A DNA stretch of 64,000 nt from Pirellulales bacterium. GTDB lineage: Bacteria; Planctomycetota; Planctomycetia; Pirellulales; JAEUIK01. The notes beneath the pieces are model-generated. The model worked only from the letters and a program-made list of their open reading frames with translations, did not search any database and was not told where the DNA came from. The stretch is taken from assembly GCA_019745975.1 (NCBI GenBank), contig JAIESQ010000019.1, forward strand, positions 1 through 64,000. The letters run 5' to 3'. Of this stretch, positions 43,295-51,279 are shown one piece after another; position 1 is the first letter of the stretch, and every line of letters begins with the position of its first letter. A program made the position numbers and the translations under genes.

Positions 43295-45184
43295 CTACTC
43301 CACCGTCACGCTCTTGGCTAGGTTGCGCGGGCGGTCGACGTCGCAGCCGCGCAGCACCGCGATGTGGTACGCCAGAAGCTGCAGCGGAATTACCGAGACG
43401 ATGGGCTGCAAGAAATCAGCCACGTTGGGGACGTAGATCACGTCGTCGGCCAGGGCCGCCGCCCGAGTGTCCCCCTCGTCGACGACGGCGATCACCGGGC
43501 CGCCGCGCGCGCGGATCTCCTCGAGATTGGCCATCACCTTCTCGTAGACGAGGCCCTGCGGCATGAGGAAGACGCTCGGCGTGTTCTCGTCGACCAGGGC
43601 GATCGGCCCGTGCTTCATTTCGGCGGCCGGATAGCCCTCTGCATGGATGTAGCTGATTTCCTTAAGCTTGAGGGCCCCTTCGAGCGCCACGGGGAAGTTG
43701 TACTGCCGACCCAAGTAGAGGAAATTGCCGCACTGGTAGTATTTCTCAGCGATCTCGCGAATGGCGTCGTTCGACTCGAGGGCTTGCGCAACTTTGTCGG
43801 GCAGTTCCTGCAACCGATCGATGATCTGCATTCCCTGGCCAAAGCTCAGGTGTCGCAAGCGCCCGAGATAGAGTGCCAACAGCGTGAGTGCCACGCATTG
43901 CGATGTGAACGCCTTCGTCGAGGCGACACCGATTTCCGGTCCGGCGTGCAGGTAGATGCCGCCGGCGGCTTCCTGAGCAATTGTGCTACCGACTACGTTG
44001 CAGATCGCCAGCGTGGGATGCCCCTTGCGCTTGACTTCGCGCAAAGCGGCCAGCGTGTCGGCGGTTTCGCCGCTTTGCGTGATCGCGAACAACAGGGTGT
44101 TCTTTTCCAACGGCGGATTGCGGTAACGCAGTTCGCTGGCGTATTCGACTTCGACCGGCAGCCGGGCAAACTCTTCGCAGAGATACTCGCCGACGAGCGC
44201 CGCGTGCCAGCTTGTGCCGCACGCAGTTAGCAGTAATCGATCGACGGCGCGCAAGTCACCGGGCGACAAATTCAGGCCGCCGAGCACGGCCGTGGCTTCA
44301 TCGCGGCTCAAGCGGCCGCGCATCGTGTTGCGGATGGTCTCTGGCTGCTCGAAGATTTCCTTGAGCATGTAGTGGGCGTAACCGCCACGATCGACGTCGC
44401 CCGACTCGAACTCGAGCACCTGCACGTTATGATCGACGTGCCCTTGATCGCGATGCACCACCTTGAGATCGTCTGCCGTGACGACGGCCAGTTCGTGATC
44501 GGCCAGGTACACGATCTTGTCGGTGTGGCCAACCAGTGGCGAGGGATCGCTGGCCACGAAATGTTCGTTGTCTCCCACGCCCACGACCAGCGGGCTGCCG
44601 AGCCGCGCGGCCAGGATCACCTCGGGAAAATCGCGGAACAACACCACCAGCCCGTAGGTGCCGTTCAATTGCGCGAGTGCGGCTGACATGGCCCGCACTA
44701 ACGGTGCGTACCCGCTCGCGGCAACTTCGCGTGCCGTGCTGCCGTTGAGTCCCGCGGGCAATTCTTCGGCGAGGCAGTCGGCGATCAGGTGTGCGATCAC
44801 CTCGCTATCGGTGGCCGACTGAAACTGGTAGCCCTCTTGAATCAACCGCCCCTTGATCGCCGCGAAATTGTCGATCACACCGTTGTGGGCAATCGCCAAC
44901 ACGCCGTGTCCGCCGACGTGCGGATGGGCGTTGCCGTCGGTGGCCGGCCCGTGCGTGGCCCAGCGTGTATGGCCGATGCCGATCGTGCCCGAGACGGGGG
45001 CCTCATCGAGGCGGGCGGCGAGGCGATCGATGCGGCCGGCGCTCTTGCGGATGTCGAGCGTGTGATCGGGGGCGATGGTCGCCACGCCGGCGCTGTCGTA
45101 ACCGCGATACTCGAGCCGGCGCAAGCCTTCCATCAGAATGTCGACTGCCGGCTGCCGACCGACGTAGCCCACAATGCCGCACAT
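43295..45184 (-). CDS. glmS: glutamine-fructose-6-phosphate aminotransferase (isomerizing)
   Basis: A 629-residue enzyme making glucosamine-6-phosphate for cell-wall and lipopolysaccharide precursors. The N-terminal nucleophile glutaminase starts MCGIVGYVGRQPAVD with catalytic Cys2, then GYDSAGVA and TRWATHGPATDGNAHPH. Two SIS isomerase domains follow (LLTACGTSWHAALVGEYLCE; ITQSGETADTLAALRE; EIGVASTKAFTSQ; GRQYNFPVALEGALKLKEIS), and the end is PRNLAKSVTVE. AGGAG precedes ATG 45184. No glmS ribozyme sequence was noticed upstream. Confidence 0.97.
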   Translation of the reverse strand: MCGIVGYVGRQPAVDILMEGLRRLEYRGYDSAGVATIAPDHTLDIRKSAGRIDRLAARLDEAPVSGTIGIGHTRWATHGPATDGNAHPHVGGHGVLAIAHNGVIDNFAAIKGRLIQEGYQFQSATDSEVIAHLIADCLAEELPAGLNGSTAREVAASGYAPLVRAMSAALAQLNGTYGLVVLFRDFPEVILAARLGSPLVVGVGDNEHFVASDPSPLVGHTDKIVYLADHELAVVTADDLKVVHRDQGHVDHNVQVLEFESGDVDRGGYAHYMLKEIFEQPETIRNTMRGRLSRDEATAVLGGLNLSPGDLRAVDRLLLTACGTSWHAALVGEYLCEEFARLPVEVEYASELRYRNPPLEKNTLLFAITQSGETADTLAALREVKRKGHPTLAICNVVGSTIAQEAAGGIYLHAGPEIGVASTKAFTSQCVALTLLALYLGRLRHLSFGQGMQIIDRLQELPDKVAQALESNDAIREIAEKYYQCGNFLYLGRQYNFPVALEGALKLKEISYIHAEGYPAAEMKHGPIALVDENTPSVFLMPQGLVYEKVMANLEEIRARGGPVIAVVDEGDTRAAALADDVIYVPNVADFLQPIVSVIPLQLLAYHIAVLRGCDVDRPRNLAKSVTVE

Positions 45185-45474
45185 AGGCTTTTGAACTCCT
45201 GGAGGGGGGACTACCGCATCGTGCCAGACGGCGCGCCAAGCGCCGCAACGCGGGGCCGTTCGAGGTGAGCCCGGATCCTTGGGCCGCGGCCATGCGAGCG
45301 CCGCGGGATTAGGCCTCTCGATTCTACCGCCGACCACGAGAAAGTCCTTCCTTCAAGCATAATTTAAGGCTGCAATTAGGGCGACACGAACTTCCTCGCA
45401 AAACCGACGTTCCGAATTTTCGGCCTGGACGGCTAGAATTGCTGGCATCAAACAGCCAGGGAGGGCTCGCACGG

Positions 45475-46263
45475 ATGTCGCTTGCCAGTTACTCGCCGCG
45501 GCCCCGGCTGCGGTTGCGCAGCCAGATCGTCATCCCCGCCCGACTGGCTTCCACGCGACTTCCACAGAAGCTGCTTCTTGACCGCACCGGCAAGCCGCTA
45601 ATCCAGCATACGTATGAAGCGGCCTGCCGGGCGCTGCGCCCCGAAGGGGTGACAATCGCCACCGACCACGAGTCAATCTTCGCAGCCGTGCGCGCGTTCG
45701 GCGGCGAGGCCGTCATGACGAGCCCCGCTTGCGCCAGCGGTACCGATCGCGTGGCCGAGGTCGCGCGCCGCATGGCGGACGTCGACGTCATTGTCAACGT
45801 CCAGGGGGATGAGCCTGAACTATCGGGCTCGTCGATCGATCGGGTGATTGAGCTGTTGGAAGAAGACCCGGCAGCGGTCGTGTCGACACTGGCCACGCCC
45901 ATCCGCAGCCGCGAGCAACTCGAAGACCCGGCGTGCGTCAAAGTGGTGTTCGACGGGGGGGGCCGCGCCCTCTATTTCAGCCGCAGCCCGATCCCGCACG
46001 CCCGACAATGGGACGACGCGCTATTGGCCAGCGACCCGCCGAGCTTCTATCAGCATGTGGGAATGTACGCCTACCGCCGCGACTTTCTTATGCGGCTGGC
46101 CACGCTGCCGCCGTGCCTGCTGGAAAAGATCGAATGCCTTGAGCAGCTTCGAGTTCTCGACGCGGGCTTTGCGATCCGCGTAGCCGTGATTGACGCCGCG
46201 ACACGCGGCATCGACACGCCGCACGACTACCAGGCGTTTGTCGAACGCCAGCAATCTCGGTAG
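45475..46263 (+). CDS. kdsB: 3-deoxy-manno-octulosonate cytidylyltransferase
   Basis: A 262-residue CMP-Kdo synthetase that activates Kdo for lipopolysaccharide. The nucleotide-binding start is IVIPARLASTRLPQKLLLD, followed by IATDHESIF, MTSPACASGTDRVAEVA, VNVQGDEPEL, YFSRSPIPHAR and the C-terminal GIDTPHDYQAF. GGGAGGG (45459-45465) lies before ATG 45475. Its presence implies an LPS-bearing outer membrane, agreeing with BamA in the same window. Confidence 0.96.
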   Translation: MSLASYSPRPRLRLRSQIVIPARLASTRLPQKLLLDRTGKPLIQHTYEAACRALRPEGVTIATDHESIFAAVRAFGGEAVMTSPACASGTDRVAEVARRMADVDVIVNVQGDEPELSGSSIDRVIELLEEDPAAVVSTLATPIRSREQLEDPACVKVVFDGGGRALYFSRSPIPHARQWDDALLASDPPSFYQHVGMYAYRRDFLMRLATLPPCLLEKIECLEQLRVLDAGFAIRVAVIDAATRGIDTPHDYQAFVERQQSR

Positions 46264-46287
46264 ACTCGTGTACAGCAGTTGCACGAT

Positions 46288-46388
46288 GTAGGGTGCGTGA
46301 AACGCACCGACGTCATCGCCAAGCGGGCCCATCGGCACGCAACGTCAAGCGGCGATTGGTGTGCTGCGCACACCCTACTGGATGCTCG
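46288..46388. repeat. family C compound palindrome, copy 2
   Basis: GTAGGGTGCGTGAAACGCAC at one end and TGGTGTGC-TG-CGCACACCCTAC at the other, with a different interior from copy 1 (19436-19510) and opposite orientation. It fills the gap between kdsB and pyrG. Confidence 0.85.
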
Positions 46389-46431
46389 CGCACGGTTCAC
46401 AAACTCCCCCTCAGCAGGATGCACCCAGGGC

Positions 46432-48075
46432 ATGACCAAACACATTTTTGTCACCGGCGGCGTCGTCAGCTCCTTGGGAAAAGGGCTGACCAGCGCCTCG
46501 ATCGGCATGCTGCTCGAGCAACGCGGATTGTCGGTCCGCATGCAGAAGCTCGACCCCTATATCAACGTCGATCCCGGCACGATGAGCCCGTACCAGCACG
46601 GCGAAGTCTACGTGTTGGACGACGGCAGTGAGACCGACCTGGACCTCGGGCACTACGAGCGGTTCACGCACAGCCCGCTGACCCGCGATTCAAATTACAC
46701 CACCGGGCAGATCTACCTCTCGGTGATCGAGAAAGAGCGCCGCGGTGAGTATCTCGGGCAGACGGTGCAGGTGATTCCGCACATCACCAACGAAATCAAG
46801 AGCGTGATCCGCAAGCTGGCAGCCGACGACGTCGATGTGGTGATCACGGAGATCGGCGGCACGGTCGGCGACATCGAAAGCCAGCCGTTCCTGGAGGCGA
46901 TCCGTCAGTTCTCGCTCGATGTAGGCAAGGAAAACTGCCTGTATATCCATCTGACGCTGGTGCCGTACCTGAAGGCGGCCGGTGAGCTCAAGACCAAGCC
47001 GACGCAGCACTCCGTCGGCCTGCTGCGGCAGATCGGTATCCAGCCCGACATTTTGATTTGCCGCACTGAGCGGAATCTCGACCGCGAGGACCGGGCGAAG
47101 ATCGCCCTGTTCTGCAACGTGCCGGTCGAGGCGGTCATCGAAGAGAAGGACAAAGACTTTTCGATCTACGAAGTGCCGCTGAGCCTCGTGCATAACGCCC
47201 TCGACGAACTGATCGTCCGCAAGCTGAACCTGCCGGCGGGCACGCTCGACCTCGACGATTGGCGCGACCTCGTCCACCGGCTCCGCAATCCCAAGCAGGA
47301 GATCAGCATCGCCGTGGTCGGCAAATACGCCGAACACCGCGACGCGTACAAGTCGATCTACGAAGCGCTCGACCACGCCGGCGTGGCGCGGCAGGCGCAG
47401 ATCCGCATCCAGCGCATTCAGAGCGAGCATATCGAACGCGAGGGGCCCGAGCGGCTGCTCTCGGGCTATGACGGCATCCTGGTGCCGGGCGGTTTCGGTG
47501 AGCGCGGCATCGAAGGCAAGATCGACGCCATTTGTTTCGCCCGCGAGCGCGGAGTGCCGTTCTTCGGCATCTGCCTGGGTATGCAATGCGCCGTGATCGA
47601 GTTCGGCCGCAACGTGATTGGGCTGACGGGAGCGCACTCGACCGAGTTTGACAAGGACAGCCCGCACCCGGTGATTTGCCTGCTGGACGAGCAGAAAGCG
47701 ATCACCGACAAAGGGGGCACGATGCGGCTGGGTTCGCACCCGGCGAGGCTGGCTCCCGACAGTCACGCGGCGGCAGCCTACGGCCGGCAGTTGATTCACG
47801 AGAGGCATCGCCACCGCTACGAATTCAACAACGTCTATCGGCAGCAGTACTTGGCTAACGGCATGCAGGCGGTCGGCACGAGCCCCAGCGGCGAGCTGGT
47901 GGAGATCGTCGAATTGCCCGACCATCCGTGGTTCGTGGCGGTGCAGTTTCATCCCGAGTTCAAGTCGAAGCCGACCGCGCCGCACCCGTTGTTCGCGGGC
48001 TTTATTGGCGCGGCGATCGACAAGCACAATGCGCGCGGCGAACGCGCGAAAGAGAAGGAAGTGGAAACACCCTAA
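46432..48075 (+). CDS. pyrG: CTP synthase
   Basis: A 547-residue glutamine-dependent CTP synthase. The N-terminal synthetase reads [49 protein letters not shown] and [12 protein letters not shown]. The class I amidotransferase half has [11 protein letters not shown], the nucleophile in [14 protein letters not shown] and the C-terminal [12 protein letters not shown] 46432 matches the family start; the in-frame extension to 46279 is repeat family C, not protein. It follows kdsB, which uses CTP. Confidence 0.97.
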   Translation: MTKHIFVTGGVVSSLGKGLTSASIGMLLEQRGLSVRMQKLDPYINVDPGTMSPYQHGEVYVLDDGSETDLDLGHYERFTHSPLTRDSNYTTGQIYLSVIEKERRGEYLGQTVQVIPHITNEIKSVIRKLAADDVDVVITEIGGTVGDIESQPFLEAIRQFSLDVGKENCLYIHLTLVPYLKAAGELKTKPTQHSVGLLRQIGIQPDILICRTERNLDREDRAKIALFCNVPVEAVIEEKDKDFSIYEVPLSLVHNALDELIVRKLNLPAGTLDLDDWRDLVHRLRNPKQEISIAVVGKYAEHRDAYKSIYEALDHAGVARQAQIRIQRIQSEHIEREGPERLLSGYDGILVPGGFGERGIEGKIDAICFARERGVPFFGICLGMQCAVIEFGRNVIGLTGAHSTEFDKDSPHPVICLLDEQKAITDKGGTMRLGSHPARLAPDSHAAAAYGRQLIHERHRHRYEFNNVYRQQYLANGMQAVGTSPSGELVEIVELPDHPWFVAVQFHPEFKSKPTAPHPLFAGFIGAAIDKHNARGERAKEKEVETP

Positions 48076-48097
48076 GCAATGCACTGAGACAGTCGCA

Positions 48098-48206
48098 GTG
48101 TGCCACTGCTTCGGCAGAAGCAGTGTGAATTCGGCACTTCGCACTGCTTGCCGCAAAAAGCGCGGTTGCCAACGGCTAAATGACGCAGCGGCAAGCAGTG
48201 GCACAC
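48098..48206. repeat. family E nested palindrome
   Basis: Outer arms GTGTGCCACTGCTT (48098-48111) and AAGCAGTGGCACAC (48193-48206) are perfect over 14 bp. Inside, CACTGCTTGCCGC (48142-48154) pairs with 48188-48200 over 13 bp, and GCTTC-ggca-GAAGC forms a short hairpin. It follows the pyrG stop by 22 bp. Confidence 0.85.
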
Positions 48207-48262
48207 CGGCTGAAAACTCGGTCCATAGCACGTCCTACGAAACGACACGTTGAGCAGCAGTG

Positions 48263-48760
48263 ATGGCCGACGAAACCACTCCCAAGATCATCATCGACGA
48301 AGACTGGAAGTCGCAGGTCCAGCGCGAGAAAGAGGCGCTCGCCGCCCAGCACCAAGGCACGGCCCCCACGCAACCGGCGGCAGCGGCGGCGCCTGAAGCT
48401 GCCATAGCGCCGGAGCCCGAAGCTGCCGCCGCGCATCCTGGCGCTGCCACGGGCCAGGCATCTAGCGCGCCGCGGGGACCGCTGCCACCCGCGTCGCTGA
48501 CGATCCTGATTACGGGCCTGGTGCACCAGACCTCGATGCTGCTGGAAGAAACGCTCCAGTTGGAAGGCCCAGCGCGCGATCAGCAACTAGACGACGCGCG
48601 GCACGTCATCGACCTGCTGCAAGTGCTCGAGGACAAGACGAAGGGCAATCTCACCGACGACGAGTCGCGGCTGCTGAGCCAGGCATTGCACGAGATGCGC
48701 ATGGCGTTCGTCGCGGTCCGCGATCATCCCGAGCGCTTCAGGCCACAAACTACCCCGTGA
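48263..48760 (+). CDS. DUF1844-family protein
   Basis: A 165-residue cytoplasmic protein. The N-terminal IIIDEDWKSQVQREKEAL and the C-terminal helical domain (ASLTILITGLVHQTSMLLEE ... DDARHVIDLLQVLEDKTKGNL) are the DUF1844 pattern. Between them is an Ala/Pro-rich linker (about 32-75). Function is unknown. The last 11 bp overlap the end of the convergent mannosyltransferase gene. Confidence 0.88.
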   Translation: MADETTPKIIIDEDWKSQVQREKEALAAQHQGTAPTQPAAAAAPEAAIAPEPEAAAAHPGAATGQASSAPRGPLPPASLTILITGLVHQTSMLLEETLQLEGPARDQQLDDARHVIDLLQVLEDKTKGNLTDDESRLLSQALHEMRMAFVAVRDHPERFRPQTTP

Positions 48761-49505
48761 TCCAGTTGCGTATGCCGAGCTGAAAGATCACGCGCAGTGC
48801 TTCGATCGCGTCGGCGGCGCGAATCTTCGATTGTCCGCGCTGCCGGTCCACAAACGTGATCGGGGTTTCGCCGAAGCGACCGCCGGCCCGCTTGACGTGC
48901 CAGAGGATCTCTTCCTGGAAGGCGTAGCCGCGCGAGCGCACGGCGTCGAGATCGAGCTTCTTGAGTGTCGACACGCGGTAGCAGCGATAGGCGCCACTCA
49001 CGTCGCGCGGCGACAGTCCTAACAACGTGCGGGCGTAGAAGTTCACGGCCTTGCTCATCAAGTAGCGCTTCAGCGGCCAGCCTTCGACGCCGCCGCCCGC
49101 CACGTAGCGCGAGCCGATCAGGCAATCGACCGGCGGCTGCACATCGCCGCACATGCCGGCCAGCAGGTCGGGGAGATTGCGCGGCGGATGGCTCATGTCG
49201 GCGTCCATGTTGATCACCAGCTCGTAGCCGTGCTCGATCGCGTACTTGAGTCCCGCGATGATCGCCGTGCCCAACCCGAGCTTGCCGGTGCGATGCAGGC
49301 ACTTGAGGCGAGGCTCGCTCTGGAGACGATCTTCGCACCACTGGCCGGTGCCGTCGGGCGAGTTGTCGTCGATTACCAGCACATGCGCGGCGGGGAGCTG
49401 GCCGAGGATGGCATTGACCATCAAGGCGACGTTCTCGATCTCGTTGTACGTGGCCAACGTCACCAGCACGCGATCGGTGGTGCGAACCTCAGGTGATTGC
49501 GGCAT
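48750..49505 (-). CDS. polyprenol-phosphate mannosyltransferase-like (DPM1/Ppm1-type) GT2 glycosyltransferase
   Basis: A 251-residue GT-A enzyme without transmembrane helices. The family motifs are LVTLATYNEIENV, VLVIDDNSPDGTGQW, GLGTAIIAGLKYAIEHG, the metal-binding DADMSHPP, GSRYVAGGG, VSGAYRCYR and GYAFQEEILWHVKRAG. It would transfer a sugar (commonly mannose) from a nucleotide sugar to polyprenyl phosphate, supplying membrane GT-C enzymes. A TMTC-like candidate acceptor enzyme is encoded 2 kb away. ATG 49505 is the start matching the family. Confidence 0.93.
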   Translation of the reverse strand: MPQSPEVRTTDRVLVTLATYNEIENVALMVNAILGQLPAAHVLVIDDNSPDGTGQWCEDRLQSEPRLKCLHRTGKLGLGTAIIAGLKYAIEHGYELVINMDADMSHPPRNLPDLLAGMCGDVQPPVDCLIGSRYVAGGGVEGWPLKRYLMSKAVNFYARTLLGLSPRDVSGAYRCYRVSTLKKLDLDAVRSRGYAFQEEILWHVKRAGGRFGETPITFVDRQRGQSKIRAADAIEALRVIFQLGIRNWITG

Positions 49506-49869
49506 GTCTTGTTGACTTGTAGTGCGGTGCGCAGTTCGCGACTCGAAAGTCGTCGTCGAGCCTGCTGGCGTGTACGAAAGTGTCCCGACCATGAAACGGC
49601 TCCTTCCCTGGCAAACGCTGACCGCCTTCCTGCGGCGGGCCCGCCGGGCCGCGCGCGGCAACCAGCGGGGGGGCATCTTAGCAAACCGCGTTCGTTGGGG
49701 GAGGGTCAATCGGTCGGCCCTGGTGTGGCCGCGACAATCCGCGGTTTGGTCCTCCTTTTGCGTCGATTTTCAGCACTTCATGAGAATTGAACGTCGTCGA
49801 GTATAATCGTCCGATGCCTACCGCGAGGCTCGCTGCGACGAGCTTCGGCCAGCTCCCGCCACTTTGACC
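49506..49869. other. about 360-bp gap with candidate MFS promoter
   Basis: TATAAT (49802-49807) with TTCATG 18 bp upstream (49778-49783) may drive the MFS gene. Open frames here have no recognisable product. Confidence 0.45.
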
Positions 49870-51279
49870 ATGATCCGTCGTTCCAGCCCGTCGTCACTTG
49901 TCGCCGAAGCGCGAATAGCTCCGGCCAACGGCGGCGCGTCGCCTTCGCGAGTTGTCGATTCGGCTGCCGAGGTGCATGCGTACGGGGTCGATTTCTGGTT
50001 TGCCTACGCGGCGAACATGCTGCTGACGACCGCCACGGCGCTGTTGTTCCGCTATGGCGATTTCGTGACCTCGATCGGTGGCACCGAGTTCAACCTGGGG
50101 TGGATTGTCGGCGTCGGCATGATCGGCAGCCTGCTGATGCGGGCGGCCCAGGGCGTCGGGATCGATGTCTACGGAGCGCGGCAGATTTGGCTGTTGTCGA
50201 ACGCCGGCTTCACGCTCAGTTGCCTGGGGCACCTGGCCGTGGGGCAAGTCGACGGGGTGGCCGTCTACGCGCTGCGCGTGCTGTATCAAACGAGCGTGGC
50301 GGGATTCTTCGGCGCGTCGATCACGTTTGTCGCCCGTCGCGCACCGGCCAATCGCATGGCGGAAGTTGTCGGCACACTCGGCACGTCGGGCTTCATGGGC
50401 ATGGTGCTGGGGAGCTGGCTCGTCGATCGCATTTTCGAGTTCTCGGCGGCCGCCCAGCGCGTCGACTTCATGTTCGCGACGGCCGCCGGACTCAGCGCCG
50501 TGAGTTTTGTATTTGGACTCCTGGCCACGCGGAACTATGTGCGGCCTCCGCGGCGCCGCCAGCCGCCGGTGTTGTGGCTCTTGCGGCGCTATCATCCCGG
50601 CATGATTCTGCTGGTCTCGGTGGCGATGGGCTTCGGGCTCAGCTTGCCATCGACGTTTGTCCGCCCATTTACAGCCTACATGAACATCTCGGGCATCGCC
50701 GTGTTCTTCACGGTGTATGCCGGCACCGGCTTCGTCACGCGGATGTCGATCCGGCGGTTTCCCGAACGGTTTGGGTTTGCGGTGATGATCCACGCCGGCA
50801 TGGCGGCGATGGTCGCGAGCATGCTGTTGTTCCTCGTCGTGAGCCGGCCGTGGCAGATGGCGCTGCCAGCAACCATGCTTGGCGTGGCGCACGCGCTGAT
50901 GTTTCCGGCGGTGATCGCCGGTGGCAATACGACGATGCCGCTGCGCTATCGCGGATTGGGGACGACGCTGCTCTTGGCCATGTTCGATCTCGGCGCAATG
51001 TGCGGCGCGCCGACTGTTGGCGTGTTGTTGCGCGTGGCCGAGGCACTAGGCTGGCCGAAGTATACGGTGACCTTCGTGGTCGTGGCCGCGTTGATGGCGG
51101 CGATTGCCGTGGCATACGTGATTAGCGAGCTGCGCCAGCGGCCACAGCGACGCAAGCCGGAGAATCGGCCGACACAGTTATCGATGAACATGCCCGACGC
51201 CGCCGATGACGTGCTACCGCAGCGCGGCCGCCTGGGCGCGAGCCAAAACTTCGGTAGCGGGCGGCCAACCGGGACGTAG
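49870..51279 (+). CDS. major facilitator superfamily transporter
   Basis: About 469 residues with roughly twelve hydrophobic segments (for example WIVGVGMIGSLLMRAAQG, GTSGFMGMVLGSWLVD, MILLVSVAMGFGLSLPS, VVVAALMAAIAVAYVI). The N-terminal about 40 residues and the C-terminal tail are polar. The general MFS fold is clear, but substrate motifs are not; the usual loop 2-3 signature is weak. ATG 49870 is preferred over TTG 49864. The last 66 bp overlap the 3' end of the convergent TPR gene. Confidence 0.82.
   Translation: MIRRSSPSSLVAEARIAPANGGASPSRVVDSAAEVHAYGVDFWFAYAANMLLTTATALLFRYGDFVTSIGGTEFNLGWIVGVGMIGSLLMRAAQGVGIDVYGARQIWLLSNAGFTLSCLGHLAVGQVDGVAVYALRVLYQTSVAGFFGASITFVARRAPANRMAEVVGTLGTSGFMGMVLGSWLVDRIFEFSAAAQRVDFMFATAAGLSAVSFVFGLLATRNYVRPPRRRQPPVLWLLRRYHPGMILLVSVAMGFGLSLPSTFVRPFTAYMNISGIAVFFTVYAGTGFVTRMSIRRFPERFGFAVMIHAGMAAMVASMLLFLVVSRPWQMALPATMLGVAHALMFPAVIAGGNTTMPLRYRGLGTTLLLAMFDLGAMCGAPTVGVLLRVAEALGWPKYTVTFVVVAALMAAIAVAYVISELRQRPQRRKPENRPTQLSMNMPDAADDVLPQRGRLGASQNFGSGRPTGT

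Noticed and set aside
45185-45474. A glmS ribozyme upstream of glmS
   Set aside because: No match to the conserved ribozyme core was visible and the implied leader is short.
46690-48231. A 513-residue minus-strand frame
   Set aside because: It is antisense to pyrG, whose motifs are complete, and shows no recognisable domain; it reflects high GC and codon bias.
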